64,000 nt of DNA. It comes from Dipteris shenzhenensis. Lineage: Eukaryota; Polypodiophyta; Polypodiopsida; Gleicheniales. The number at the start of each line of letters is the position of its first letter. Positions within the stretch are counted from its first letter, which is position 1. Under the pieces are notes generated by a model. The model made no database searches and had not been told where the DNA came from. It saw only the letters and a program-made list of their open reading frames with translations. Location: assembly GCA_047967505.1 (NCBI GenBank), contig CM106540.1; one strand, written 5' to 3'. Shown here piece after piece: positions 45,347 to 58,875 of the stretch. The position numbers and the translations under genes are program-made.

Positions 45347-46586
45347 GTGCATACTTTAAGATAGCATTGTTCTTGGTGAGAAGTCAGTGGCCATGATCTT
45401 GTTGATGTTCCCTACCTATTCTCACATGAATACGATGGCCATTTTGAGAGGAGTGCTTGCATTGTAGGCATCAGAAGAGGTGGCCACCCCAACCCAAGCA
45501 TGTCCATTGGCCCACAACATTTCCACTAACATGTGGTTTAACTTTGAGCGACCGAAACCAGAGCCTTTTTCAAAAAATATAAGATGACGACGATGAAGAA
45601 GTGGACAATGTCAATCGTGCAACATTTCCACTAACATTATTCATGGTTTAACTTCAGGCTCGTTAAACCCTAAGGTAGAGCCTTATTCCAAAAAAATAAG
45701 ATGGCGATAGTATGAAGATGACACTGACGATGGTGCTATTGAATGAGAAGAAAATGATTAGGAAGAAGATGATGGGGAAGAGGGGAAAGAAAATAAGTAA
45801 TGATTAATAACTCTCTCATAATTCTCCTTTAAAATCTCTAAAGTATTGTTCAACGTATAAAGAGGCATAGGGCAAGGATCACCCGTTGCACTCTTGAGAG
45901 GTATATGAGACTTTGGCTTGCTCAAATCTTGAGGGCCTACATCCACCCAAAATATGGGTGCGCAAGAAGTGACAAGTCGTGCGGATGATGAGTGGTAGAG
46001 TAAATAAACAACACCAAAAGAAACGAAAGTTGATCTAGCATACTACACATGCTTCTCTAACGTGAGGATAATAAAAGTGGCATGCATAAGATGGCATTCT
46101 CACTCTTAACCTGCTATCAAACAAAATTAGTATCTTTCACAAGTGTCCAATGGGTTGAATTGTCTCCTTGATTCTAGGCATGAATAGGATCTATGTATAG
46201 CACGAGCCTTGCATGTGCAATGTAACTGACATCGTTTACGCTCAACTTCATGAAGTAGTTTAACCTCTTCCTTCTAATTTATACATAGATCATACCCTTA
46301 TACTTATGTGAGTGCACACCCCTCCAAAAGAAAGTTCATGTCTCCCCAATGCACATGGAGTGTACCCCCTAGGGTTTTGTACCTATACACGAACCCCTAC
46401 AAAAGTCTATTTATAGTTTTAATCTTAAGCTCACCAAGTGAACAACGTACAACAAATCAAAAAGGGGCACTTATTTAGTTCTCTTCAAGATGTCTATTGT
46501 CCACATTAATGTCATTTTAAAAATCTATCTTGTCGCTTTTGCTTTTTTGGAGATAAAGGATGATTGAAAGAAGGAGAGTTGAGCCA
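45347..46586. repeat. Long direct repeat, copy 1
   Basis: Begins 'gtgcatactttaagatagca' and ends 'gagagttgagcca'. It matches 51307-52489 along its length, with an extra about 55-90 bp near 45385-45470. It contains short acidic-coding GAT/GAA runs but no ORF. Copy 2 runs straight into gypsy gag, so this is probably retroelement leader or LTR-adjacent sequence. Confidence 0.85.
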
Positions 46587-48424
46587 ATTTTCCCTTTTTA
46601 AACACATCTATAGCACAAGCCTTAACCATCCCAAAAAATTTCATGGACTGTCAAGGCTATCAACTATCAAAAGAAAAGTATTCCCCTTCTCAAGCTCTAC
46701 AGCACAATATTCTTTGGACTATCTTTTGGGAAAACATATTTATGGGATAAGGAAATAAGTTGTTTCCTCAACTTTGTCACATCAACCTGAAGGTATAGAA
46801 AATGATATGGAATCTCAATATTCTTTCTAAAGTTCCTCCAACATCAGCAAGCATCTTTTATCACATACAACACATATATGCCACATTAGGGTTGGGAATC
46901 GATAATAGATATATGGGGAATGAAAACATGTGAGTTTGATTCCCTTTTGATCATCTATTACATTTCTAGTATATGGAAAGCCTGGCTCCTTTATCCTTCC
47001 ATAGCTGCAATCAGAGGAGTTGTCACATTGGATTGAAATGAGAATTTGTGTACTTTGTACCTCAGTGCAGCCTTTGATATCACTTTATGCATTCCCAAAA
47101 AAGTAAATCACAAGCATTTTTGCTAGGTTTCACATCAAAATTGATAAGCTAGATATTTCATACCTCTCGTGCACTCAATTCCACTTGCTTGAAAAGATCT
47201 CTCTCTCTTGATTTAAAAGAGGGAAGTAGATATTTATGTCACTCTCATTTTCATCTCCTTCCACTTGCCTATTATGCATAGTATAAATCTCCCTTCCACA
47301 CGTGCCATACTATCCCAATCAAGCATAATACAAATCTTCCTTCCACTTGCCATACTTCTCATTTTCATGTCCTTCCACTTGCCATACTATCCCAATTAAG
47401 CATAATACGAATCTCCCTAGAGAATCAATAACCATCACCTTTCTTTTTTTGTGTTCCCAATCCGGTATGCACAGATTAACATACTAGCTACTTCAAGTAG
47501 ATGCTTTAGATCTTATGCAACATTTTGTATGTTGGCAACAACATGTAGTAGCTTATTTTATACATCCATTACATATAAATCTAAGAAACATAAGAGATAT
47601 TTAGAAGCATAAATTCCATGTGGAAATGGTTACAAGTGTACGTTACTCTAGATGCCATTGCAGTTTCCTTCCAAGCTACTACTAGATGGGCTTATTTACT
47701 ATGGATCAGATCCCTTCAAGAAATAAATATTCCTTTTGTATGAATTGATAAACAAAACCTCTACATAATACATATTAAAGATTACAAAGGTAAAGGTAGG
47801 AATAATCCCATCCCTTTATGTGCCACTATCACTATACATGACAACTAGTAGAACATATTCTATGTGGCCATCATGTCAAATGTATCAATTGCTTCTATAG
47901 AGTAAATCCTAGACCTCCCAACAAAGCATGTTTTTTGACTTGGTTTGGCTAACAATACTACTATGCAAAATCTAAGCATGGGCCTCTTGATTGGAGGTAG
48001 TGCCAAACACACTAATTAGTACTAAAGTGGAGGACGAAAAGTTCAAGGGCTACTCCAACTATTATAAGGGAAGCTCCAAGGTTCTCTCTTTAATGATTAC
48101 ACAAGGGGCCACTACGTGAAAACACCATATAGCACATGCAATCAAGGGGTATTTAAAAAAAACCCTACCTACGGATTTTTATAACCCTTATATATACACC
48201 CCTTCTGTAAATTTTGAGATGATTAAAGTTTCCTTATCTATGAAAATTTTCACTTTTTGAATTCAAAAAACCCCTTATGTCTGTATATTTTTTGTAATTC
48301 CATAAAAATATTAAACCCTTTCTGTTGATCGCACGTACTATCTTACATATAATCCCACCTATGTTTGCATCCAAAAGCTATCATTAGGCACTGTCCACAA
48401 TACCACTTATCAACCAGGATTGTT
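46587..48424. other. No gene recognised
   Basis: AT-rich. Short repeats such as 'cttccacttgccatac' recur around 47255-47400. No domain is recognised. Confidence 0.5.
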
Positions 48425-48800
48425 ACATAATTCCCTTTTGTCTTGTGCATCTTCGACTTGATTGGTAAGCACCCTCATTAATACTACAAAGTCATACACT
48501 GATTTGCCTTTGTTTTGATTGAGGGACTTGAGCTTCCATACTACATCTTTGTTTCTGAATTTGTCCTAGAACCTTTCAGGAATGCAACCTTCAACTCATC
48601 CAATGTGGCGGCCATGTGGCCAAGTGTTCATTGGGTTTTGGTCGCAACATTCGATGGATTTATTGATGAAAGTGGTGGTGAAGTATATCAAGTACTCTTC
48701 ATCATGGTTGACTTGTAGGATCTAAGGACATTCTGCAAGTAAGACTATGGATTCTACCACTTGTGTCACATGAAGTTTTGAAACTTCATTGGGATCTTTC
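48425..48800 (-). pseudogene. Retrotransposon gag fragment
   Basis: The minus strand reads KKKDPNEVSKLHVTQVVES, then RFXDKFRNKDVVWKLKSLNQ and GKSVYDFVVLMRVLTNQVED, a capsid-like series seen in plant gypsy gag. Several stops interrupt it. Confidence 0.5.
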
Positions 48801-51306
48801 TTTTTGCCCAGCAAAAGCGTGGCCAACTATGTTCATTAGCACTAGGCTTTTAAAGTTATTTGCATTGTGGGTGAATCTAATGATTTTATCTATCTTGTTG
48901 GTTGCTTGCTTATTAATATATATTCATGTTTTATTTGGTTTATTCATTTACTAACATATATGCATGTTTATGATGTCATTCAAAGCCCATGCTTAAAAGG
49001 AGGCCACAAAACCAAAGACTATGATAATTTCGAGGATATCTTCGGGATGTTTGAATCCAAACAAGTCCCAAATCTAGCCATTGAATCTTTCAAACTCCAT
49101 TGGAGTGCAATTCAAGTTCAACAGACATATATACTCAATACAAGACCCTACAACTCTAGGAGTATGATATGAATTGTTTATCTATTCAAAGGTGCACCAG
49201 TGTTTGCATTTGTTCCCATATTATGGAACACGAGGATGGAAAGATTTTGTGAAATGCAACCATGAATGAATAAGTACTCACTTTGTGAGATCACCATGTA
49301 TATGATTGTAGGAGATGTTGAAAATTATAATGTGTCGAGTTATGTTAATGGCTCCAAATATTGTATAGAAATAACAAATTCATGTTTGGAAATGTGTTCC
49401 ATCATTGTGACCATGGAAGCATGATGATAGAGAACTTTGGATGACATTGTTGTAACAACCATAAAATGTAGCTCTAAGAGATGAGTTGTTCATTGAATAT
49501 GATTTCTAGGCATGTTCATGCCATTTCTGCACTATTATATCATTGGTCCATTATTGGTATTTATCATTCACCCATCAACTACTAACTTGTTATTCTAGAG
49601 TTTTCTAAATGACCTTATCGAACAAAATAAAAGGGCAAACGACTCTATATGTATGTGAAATGAGGTCATTTTCAATACAAATACAATCTATGAATTTCAA
49701 AATTATGTACAAGCACATGTAAAGATTTAAGAGAGGAAATTCAATGCAATATCTTAGTATCCACAAAAGAATAACCTAGAGCAGTGAAGGGCATGAAGCA
49801 TAGCAACACATGGCAGAACTCAAACCCCATCCAAAGCCAACTTGTATCTACTAGTACAACAGCTTCTCTTAAGATGCATATCCAAGGATCACAAAATAAG
49901 GATAGCATGGATTTAAAGAAGTAACTCAACCAGGTGGCACGACATGTGGTTAAAATTCTTATATGTAGGGTTTTATGAGAATTCTGACATACGTATAGAT
50001 ACAATGGACTTGGATTGCATGTGAACTAGAAAGCTTTGCAAAGTCTTTTATGTTCAAAATCACATCCTCTTTATGAGTAGGATAAGTATTTGTTTCACAG
50101 ACATAACTTCTTCCACCAGAGATTACAAATAAACTTCTTGTAAGTGAAGATAAAGTGAATCCAATATTTGTTCAAAAAATAAATCATGAGTATCTAATAT
50201 AATTTGTTAATAGGTAACTTGGTCTTTGAATGGAGGCTGTTACATATTATTTTTTGATTGGAGAGACCATTATGCATGTTGGAAATGAGATCAATTAAAT
50301 TTTCAAGTGATGAGATTATTGAGTGGTCATACGGTGGCGAATGTATTGTAATTGATTGCTACATGTTTGTTGAATGTAATGAAGAATGTTTTTATTTTAA
50401 GTGGTAAAACATAAAGATCCTACAGGAATGTATCTAGAAGGTTCTATAGATGAAAATAGCTTATGCATTCTTTTACAAGAAAGTAAATTCATAAGAAGAA
50501 TCCATAACTAGAGGCTCAAGAGCTATAGATGAATATAGCTTCTATGTTCTTTTAGAGAAAAGTAAATTTGTAAAAAGCATCCATAACTAGAGGCTCAAGA
50601 GCTCTATATAAGAGACTCACTTGTACTCAAATTTAAGTGGATGGCTACAATGGTTGTGTATGCCTTGTGTTAGAAAAGAGCTCCAAGCACTAGTTAAAGT
50701 CATATGAAGAAGCACTAATTACAAGAGAAGCTAGAATGGCCCATGGCATGAATAACGAGGTGGAGTGAATATATGTGTTTGTTTATTGGCATGATGGACA
50801 AGGAGCACAATCTCATAGCTTGTGGAAGTGACAAGAGTAGGCCAAAAGGACTCAATGGTCACGCAATGGGTTAAGAACCAATAGTTGAAACAATCGATCT
50901 TGGCTTCCCAAAAAAATTAAGGGAATCAATAAGCACATGCATGTGGGTGGCAAAGGAAATTCATCATCCTTGTTAGTCCTAAGAAAAGGGAACAATTACA
51001 ACCAAAAACATGGGCACATAATCTTGCAATTGTGGTGAACCTAGATTTCCACAAGTTCCACATGACACATGACACCATATCACCCCTCAACATTGTGTTT
51101 AGCTATGAAAAAAGCCCTTCTTGCTTGTATATGAAGGGATCCTTGGACTCTATTTGTAGATGAGACACAGTGAATTTTGTCAGAATATATGGCAAACCTT
51201 TGCTATAGTATTTCTTTTTTATATCGTTAAGTGGCCATATTTTCTTCATTTTGAACTTGATTTGAACATCATTTAATTATTAGAGGCTATCCATGTCTTA
51301 GATGGT
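48801..51306. other. No gene recognised; short tandem repeat near 50440-50610
   Basis: A segment of about 85 bp with 'catccataactagaggctcaagagct' occurs twice in tandem (about 50440-50525 and 50526-50610) and resembles 39840-39950. Probably LTR debris. Confidence 0.5.
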
Positions 51307-52489
51307 GTGCATACTTTAAGATAGCATTGTTCTTAGTGAGCACTTAGTCCATTAGAAGAGGTGGCCACCCCAACCCAAGCATGTCCATTGGCCCACGTGC
51401 AACATTTCCACTAACATGTGGTTTAACTTCAGTCGACTAAAACCCTAAGGTAGAGCCTTTTTAAAAAACTATAAGATGACGATGATGAAGAAGATGACAA
51501 TGTCAATGGTGCAAGATTTCCACTAACATTATTCATGGTTTAACTTTAAGCTAGTTAAACCTTGAGGTAAAGCCTTATTCAAGAAAAATAAGATGACGAT
51601 ATTATGAAGACGACGTTGACGATGGTGATATTGAATGAGAAGAAATTGATTAGGAAGAAGATGATGGGGAAGAAGGGAAAGAAAATAAGTAATGATTAAT
51701 AACTCTCTCTTAATTCTCCTTCAAAAGCTATAAAGTATTGTTCAATGCATAAAGAGGCATAGGGCAAGGTCACCCCGTAGCACTCTTAAGAGGTATATGA
51801 GACTTTGGCTTGCCCAATTCTTGAGGGCCTACATCCACCCAAAATATGGGTGTGCAAGAAGTGGCAAGTCATGCGGGTGATGAGTGGTAGAGTAAATAAA
51901 CAACACGAAAAGAAAATGAAAGCTTATTTATCATACTACACATGCTTCTCTAATGTGAGGATAATAAAAGTGGCATGCATATGCATGACATTCTCACTCT
52001 AAACTTGCTATCAAACAAAATCAAAAACTTTTGCAAGTATCCAATGGGTTGAATTGTCTCCTTGATTCAAGGCATGGATTAGATAGGATCTATGTAGAGC
52101 ATGAGCCTTGCATGTGCAATGCAACCGACACCATTTACACTCAACTTCATGAAGTAGTTTAACCTCCTCCTTTTAATTTATACATAGATCATACTCATAT
52201 ACTTACTTATGAGAGTGTACACCCCTCTAAAAGAAAGCTCATGTCTCCTCAATGCACATGGAGTGTAGCCCCTAGGGTTTTGAGCCTATATACAAACCCC
52301 TACAAAATTCTATTTGTCGTTTTAATCTTAATATCCTCAAGTAAAGAACGTACATAAAATCAAAAGGGGGCACTTAAGTAGTTCTCTTCAAGATGTCTAT
52401 TGTCCACATTAATGTCATTTTAAAAATCTATATTGTTGCTTTTGTTTTTTGGGAGATAAAGGTTGATTGAAAGAAGGAGAGTTGAGCCA
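51307..52489. repeat. Long direct repeat, copy 2
   Basis: Matches 45347-46586 from 'gtgcatactttaagatagca' to 'gttgagcca'. It is directly followed by the gag-protease relic at 52490. Confidence 0.85.
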
Positions 52490-53552
52490 CAAACAAGCTT
52501 CCACCCAGGGTGACCCTGAAGTGCCTCCAAGTCTAGAGGTAAACAATCCAATGTGGGCCCAAGGCCTAACACCCTTGCCCTCCCATAAGGAGACCTATCT
52601 TGACCCAGTCCTTAAAAAGGAATATGTAAAAGGTGCCCAGAACTTGGTACGGGACTGCCAAGAGAAGTTCGAGCATTGACTGAAGGCTAGTAGAGGGTCA
52701 AATACTATTCATCTAGCCCACTTGATGGGCCACCAAGGGGCAAAATTGCTCAAGGTGCCGGAAAGAGTGGAGGAAGAGGAACACCTCAGCTTCGAGCAGT
52801 CAAAAGCTCTGGATCTGGTGCAGAAGATGTTCTAGGAAGACCCAGTGTTGCAAAACCTCCAAGATGAAGGAGACATGTAAGGCTTCAAGGACCTGTTGTC
52901 CATGGAAGAAGAGGCTTCACAAGAATCATGCAATAGTGCCGGGTTGGCTGCCTTCCTATCGATAGAGGTAAAAATGATGATCGCTTCCCTGCTAAGAGGA
53001 AATCCCATCCTATGGCATGATCTATCCAATTGGATGAACAAACCGCTCTTACCCCCAATCCCGGCCAGCCCTAATCCCAACCAATCGATGCCAAAAAAGG
53101 GGCAAAACCTACCAAAGGTTCCCATCAAGAATCTAGGCCAGTACTTCGAGGTTGATGACATGAACGCCGCTATCCCCATAGTCTATCAAAACTAGAAGGT
53201 TGAAGCCAACTTGGATGGGGGAGCCAGAGTGAGTGCCTGCACCAAGGAATGCTAGGTGAAATGGGGAAAACCCACACTCGAGCAAACCCATTTGGTAGTA
53301 AAGTTACCCAATGGGGGAACTGCCAAGCCCTTGGGAGTGCTCACTGGCATAAACATTATGGTATTTGGATTCACATACCCTGTCAAGTTCGTAGTCATGG
53401 ACTTCAATCGGCAGTCGAGATATGAAGCTATCCTAGGCAGACCCTTCTTGCAAATGTCCGAACTCGCGCATGACTGGCATAATGATAATATCTACTTGCA
53501 GCAAGCCATGAGAGTGGACTTGCACACCCCTTGGAACCTGCACACATTTTAG
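52467..53552 (+). pseudogene. Ty3/gypsy gag C-terminus and protease, one frame with five stops
   Basis: A single frame runs the full length. It includes VKGAQNLVRDCQEKFEH, LGQYFEVDDMNAAIPIVYQN, the protease motif NLDGGARVSA (DGGA in place of D-S/T-G-A), then VVKLPNGGTAKPLGVLTG and YEAILGRPFLQMS. Stops are TGA (after EKFEH), TAG at 52833, TAA after GDM, and TAG after VYQN and after TKEC. No frameshift is needed. It is the same family as the minus-strand relic at 31186-33515. Protease processes the polyprotein in active elements. Confidence 0.72.
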
Positions 53553-53979
53553 TGAGCTCTTCTCATCTTTAACGAGATCATCATTCACCAAGATACATCT
53601 CTCATGTAGGTATGTTGAACCTCAAGTGATAGACTCTGAGTTGTACAACTTGTTGTGAAGGAGGACAAGGTGTTGGCCATACAAAATCATTGCACATAGT
53701 AGTATTGTTACTCTTTAACCATTTAAGGATGAGGGCTTGTTATTCAAACAAAGAGGAAAGACTAGAATAGGAATGGAATTCTTCCTTGGGCATGGCCAAG
53801 TGCTTGTAATATGAAAAATAGGGAGACTGGTGAGGAGGAGTAGGGTTGGTGGCCCTCTGTTCAAAAGGTGCTATGTATAAAACTAGAAAATTTGACTTTT
53901 TCTCTTCGGTTGTATGAATGCAAGTTTGAGAATTAGAAGATTTCCTTCTTTCCAAGAGGTGTTATCTATGTTTCTCATG
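53553..53979. other. No gene recognised
   Basis: Non-coding sequence between the gypsy gag-protease relic and the LTR end below. Confidence 0.5.
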
Positions 53980-54283
53980 TTCTTGCCTTTATGAATGCCT
54001 CTCACCCCCTTCCTCTTTCTTGCTTCATACATTCCCTCCCCTTCTTCCTCTCTTCTCTCCCTCTTCTATTTCCCCTCCCCTTCTCTTTCTTCCCTTCGTT
54101 GTCTTGAGGATTCACATTGCTACAACTCTAGAAGCCATTGAATTGACACCTTGCACCACATGGGCATGCATTGCTCCCACAAATAGTAGAAGGTGGAGAG
54201 TTTCCTTAGTATTCCTCCAATATCCCCATGACATGGAAGTCACGTAGGAGACCACACATTTTTGGCACCGTTGCGGGGAGATA
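53980..54283 (+). repeat. Gypsy-type LTR 3' end with primer-binding site
   Basis: A CT-rich stretch (54005-54100) leads to 'atatccccatgacatggaagtcac' and 'gagaccacaca'. This matches in inverse orientation the lower end of the LTR at 55905-57086. Directly after it, 'tttttggcaccgttgcgggg' (from 54258) is a clear Tat/Athila-like gypsy primer site. Confidence 0.65.
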
Positions 54284-55164
54284 GAGACATGCTTTTGCTT
54301 GCACATGCTTCTTTCGTTCTTTCCCATTGCCATGAAGATTGGTTGTGGAGCTTAGTGTAGAAAGTGAGTTTAAAAGTGAAGGAAAGAGAGAGAAAAGGAG
54401 GTAGAAGAAGATTCAAACATTTTTTGGTAGTTTTTTATAGTTTTGTGTGCATTGGAGGTGTCAAAATCTAGGAGGGAGTGCTTTGAATAATTGCTAATAC
54501 TTGGATGAAGTCCCATCCCATTGGAAAGCTAAATGGTGATGATTGAATTGAAGTTTCAAGGTCTTGGGAATGACAAACAATCCATCTTGGAAAGAAAACC
54601 TTTGATTTTGGTCCAAACTTTCTTATTTCTTGCTATTTTTAATTCCTTTTGGTTGCTTTGTGTTGTTTAGTAGGTAAATTAGCTAGAAACCCAATCCTCA
54701 AACACTACACATAGGCCCTAGAAACTCAAAAATTCGATCAGCCAAAGAGTGAAGCACCAGGTTGGCTTAACGCACTGAACATGCTAGGATATTAATCCAA
54801 TACACAGCAAGTTAATTCTCCAACAAGATAGTGTCGACTCCGTCAGGTTAGCATTGACCAGGGCATAGCGTCGACTTCATGGGATGATCAAATCTTAGCC
54901 AAAATAAGGGTCAACCCTAAGCCGATGCACGTCGGTTTACTAACCCAGTGGACATGTAACTTTACTAAACCCACACACATTGGGTTAACTACCCAATGCA
55001 CAGCGGGTTAACATCTCAGTGCACACTAGGATACTAAGATGATGCACATGCCGAGGTTAACTAGTTGATTGGTAGAGAGAGAGAGTGAAAACCCCATAGG
55101 TAGACCCACCTAGAGAGCACCTACACTAACCCACCTTCCAATGAGAGTATTTTGGATTCACCAT
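54284..55164. repeat. Gypsy leader region with degenerate 'gggttaac' repeat
   Basis: After the primer site there is no ORF. Between about 54760 and 55060 variants of 'cccaatgcacagcgggttaac' recur at irregular spacing ('cacgtcggtttactaaccca', 'acattgggttaactaccca', 'gcacagcgggttaacatctc'). This looks like a decayed short tandem repeat. Confidence 0.45.
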
Positions 55165-55900
55165 AAACTGTGCTAGTCAAATATATAAGAGATCCGATGA
55201 GCTACCTATAGTACTTGTCATTGACTGTAGGCTTTTTTGAATCTTTAGTAAGTTTCAAAATTTGTTCCATGGGAGTGGCTGCAATCTTGCAATCTGCCAT
55301 ATGAAACTTCTTGAGGAGACTGTCAACATACTCAATTCCAAGATAATAGTGCATAAGTCCAAGATCTTTCATGTCAAACTCTGTAGATAAGTCTTTTTTA
55401 ATTTTTCTGATGAAGCTATCCTTGCTTGCTGTCATAATCATAACATCTACGTACAAAAGTGCAATAGCGATGTCTTCCCCTTCAACTTTGTAGTAGAGAT
55501 TATGATCTGCATTGGATTTCATGTATTCTAGATCAGCAAAATACTTGTCAATTTTGTTGTATGAACTTCCGGGTGCTTGCTTTATACCATAGAGTCTCTT
55601 CTTGAAATGGCAAACCTCATTCTCTTTTCCTAGTTCAACATAACCTACTGGTTGTTGCATGTAGACTTCCTCGTCTAGTTGAGAAATCCATCCGTTGTCG
55701 ATGTACCAAGGATCCTGATCTGCTTGGGTGACTTGATAACTGAAATCCTCTTTTGAATTTCAATCAGTGTCTAGATCACTGTATCAGTCTTTTACATTTT
55801 CTCATTTGCAAGGAACATATTACCGTGTTCATTTGCATAATGACTGTGACTAGAATGTCCACCACGATGATTTCCTCTTCCATGGAAATTCCCTTGGTTG
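55165..55900 (-). pseudogene. Copia reverse transcriptase fragment, internally deleted
   Basis: The minus strand reads DEEVYMQQPVGYVELG, LYGIKQAPG, ALLYVDVMIMTASKDS (YVDD as YVDV), FDMKDLGLMHYYLGIEY and then LLKKFHMADCKIAATPME. Residues normally between LGIE and LLKKF are missing. The end LIGSLIYLT follows a TAG. A Gly/His/Arg-rich gag-like piece with HGNMFLANEKM lies at 55900-55780, so protease and integrase are deleted. Confidence 0.8.
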
Positions 55901-55904
55901 TTGC

Positions 55905-57086
55905 TTGTGTGGGTCTCGGTGGTGACTTGCATGTCATGGGGATATTGAAGAGATGCCGATGGCCTCCACTCCAAGCTACTCCTTGTGAGAGCAATGCAAG
56001 GCACGAGCCATCCACGTGTCACTCAAGTGGCCTCCGGATTGTTGCAATGTGTTTCTATGAGAGAAAGAGGGAAGGGGGAGAGGGAAGAAGAGAGGGGAGA
56101 AGGAGGGAGAAGGAGAAGGGAAGAGGAGAGTGAAGGGGGATGGAGTGGCAACACAAGGGCACTACAATGGAAACAAGAGAACACCCAAAACACTCTCTTG
56201 GAAGATAAGAGGGAGCTTGTATTCAAACTTGTGCAAACAACAATGAAGACCCAAGTCAACCATTTGGCCTTTTATACAAGTTCCCTTATTAAGGGAGGGC
56301 CAACCTATTTCCTTGTAGCACTCTCCTTCTCTTGACAACCAAAGGCTCTTGGGCCCGTAGGGTGCCAAGCATATTGCTATTCTTTCCATCTCTCCCTACT
56401 AGCGGAAATAGCACTCGTGTTAACCATATTAAAGCACTTGGGACAAACTTCGCATTAGGAGGTGGTCCTAGCCGATTCCCAAATAGCGCTTGTGTTAGCC
56501 TTGTGCCTCCAAGGCTTAGGTGATTTAGGGATCAAACTCCCTGAGTGCCCTCATGCCTTCAGTCATTTGGGGTTCAAAGCCTGTGAATGAGGCTCAAAAC
56601 CTGGAGTAGCGAGGCTTAACTTCCACGAGACACTTAACAACAGCTTGCAACTGGAACCTACAATGGTGGCAGCTGAAACCTATAACTTAGTGATTGGAAC
56701 ATACCACTTGTGCACGTTGCCTGCAATCGTTGGCCTCGGGATATTTGGGGATCAAGCTCCCTGAGTTTGAGCTGTACTCCTTGGCTATTTCCATTGATGT
56801 AGACCTAAAATGTGCACGTTGTCCGTAGTCTTTAGTCTTGGGGTGTTAGCTGGAACCTGTAATCTATGCACGTTGCCTGGACGCTTTGGCCTCGAGATAT
56901 TTAGGGCTCAAACTCCCTGAGTTTGAGCTATACTCCTTCCATATGCACATTGCCTATAGTCTTTGGTCTTGCAGTATTTGGGGGTCAAACTCCCTGAGCT
57001 TGTCCGTTGAAGTGGATCATGTAGCTTAATCACCTCTAATCATTGATTACCCTACATTTGGTGACTGTACTCTGTGGATGTTAACA
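55905..57086 (-). repeat. Long LTR of the recurrent gypsy-type family
   Basis: On the minus strand TGTTAA starts at 57086 after 'gaaggggggca' (polypurine tract). The copy runs down to about 55905 ('gtcaccaccgagacccacac'), about 1.2 kb. Within it 56690-57000 holds three or so copies of a unit with 'tttggggatcaaactccctg' variants and 'tgcacgttgcctg'. 56160-56400 matches 23040-23305. Confidence 0.6.
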
Positions 57087-58369
57087 TGCCCCCCTTCCTA
57101 CTGCTGATCCGCCCTCGGGTCAGTCGTGCTAGAGGTCTGTGGTGAGGAATGTTTGTAGGATAGCATAGTAGTCCAGCTATCATGGCATGAGGCGAGTGAG
57201 GTATGAGCGATACTTCCAAAAATGGGTGGCGCACATATCCTCATACGTGCGGATGTGATGTTCGTGGAGATTGCAGACGTAGAGGTAGAGGTGGAGGTTC
57301 TAGAATTGCGTAGGACCAATGTCAGGATTGAATACAATCTAGTTGTTCAAATTGTGGGGGCAGTCATCAATGGGGCAACTATAGGCAGGGAGATCACAGA
57401 GGAGTAAGAGGTGGAGGCAGTTGAAGTGGACCGCTGCTATGATGGTGAAATCTGGAATTGAGCCATACGTGTCATTGAATGCGGATGCAAAATCCCTTCT
57501 GAGTCATTTCTTTGGGGAAGTTATACTTTGGAAAGTCATATAACATATTTGGGTCTATCTCTTAGAGTTCTTTGAATTTGGCCCAAGTCCATCGTCATTC
57601 CATTGGCATATATAGTTGGTGGATTCGATGATTGATGTGGGCACTACAGTAGTAGTGCCTAAATTTCTCCAGCTTCAAGAAGGGGAGTCGCCATCATGGT
57701 TGGAGACCGGCATCGACATCGATCATTGGGACTGGAGCATCGGGGGCAAGGTTGTATCCTCCTCTTATGAACTTTGGGTGTGCACGTTGCGAAGCATCGA
57801 AGGACTACGTGATGAATTGTATAAGGCATCCATTCTGGATTGCATAAGTGATAGAAATTTAGGGGCAAGTAATTTCCATTGTTATGCAATGGTTTAGGAC
57901 TACACATGCTAATCCATTAAAAGGAAAATATGCTCCAAAAATAGTTGCATGTCCAAAAAAGAAAATGGCAAGAAGGGGTACGAAAACCAATCACAATTGG
58001 ATGTTCTTGATCTTCGAGAAATAGACATACTTGTTTATGATTTTCAACTTACAAATGATGGATGCCTAAGGAAGAAGACAAGAGATATACTCTTTATCCA
58101 TCCTATGCGATACATCTTGTTGGATCCTCCTCATCACTTGATTGCAAATGGGAGGGGGACTAGGTCTTCATAGGGATGAAGAGAATGTTTTTGTTGATAC
58201 TGTGAAGGAGGATGGATCATCAACTTTTGGATCATCATTAAATCATGACAATGACCTTACTGATGATGAAGCTATAGATGTTGATACAAATAAGGATGCA
58301 CTTGTAGAGTGAGATATTTTTTTGTTATATTGTAATCTCGTAGAGTATCATTGTATCAAGAATAGCCCA
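57087..58369 (+). pseudogene. Unrecognised decayed coding sequence
   Basis: Open stretches at 57222-57407, 57616-57897 and 57949-58173, with an acidic end in another frame (about 58160-58310, SSLNHDNDLTDDEAIDVD), resemble parts of a decayed transposon protein. I cannot assign a family. A DNA transposase is possible. Confidence 0.25.
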
Positions 58370-58875
58370 ATAGCCAGTGATGATGATGCTTCACGGGCTT
58401 GCTCTTATATAGTCACCAGTCATAGTCAGTTAGATCCAATTGGGAGACCGACCCAGTCAACCCAAAATGGCTGCAGTCCTGAAATAGGCCACTAACCACA
58501 CGTTAGAACCGTGGCACAAAATAGAGCAACTACCCTACAGTATGCATTCGGCCCACAGCCATTCGAGATCATTTGGGGCTCTAAACGGGCCCCGTAACCC
58601 AAGAGTGGGCTGCCCCAGGAAATGCTCCATCTACCCTCAGTGCGATTAGTCATGGGATGCATTCCCGCACTTGGATGTAGCCTAGTTGGCAGTGTGCCAA
58701 CTCTATCTAAAGCCGTCCAGCCATCAGGCCACACATGGCCCCCATCTAGTGTCCAAACCAGGACCTACTGGATAACCGAGCAACTCAAATGCCTTCTCCT
58801 CATATGGGGGGGCTTACAAGTAGAGTTAACTGGTTCCTGTATAGTTACACGGAGAGTGGAAAATTGATATCTAAC
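58370..58875 (-). repeat. Copia-type LTR copy, truncated
   Basis: Matches 61715-62189 along about 480 bp. On the minus strand it starts TGTTAGATATC at 58875 and includes the TATA-like 'ctatataagagca' near 58410. The lower part (R/U5) is missing. Confidence 0.65.

Noticed and set aside
48515-48718. A plus-strand frame with HWVLVATFD, looking like a Ulp1 His motif
   Set aside because: The opposite strand reads better as retrotransposon gag (WKLKSLNQ.GKSVYDFVV), and no Asp or Cys motif follows on the plus strand.
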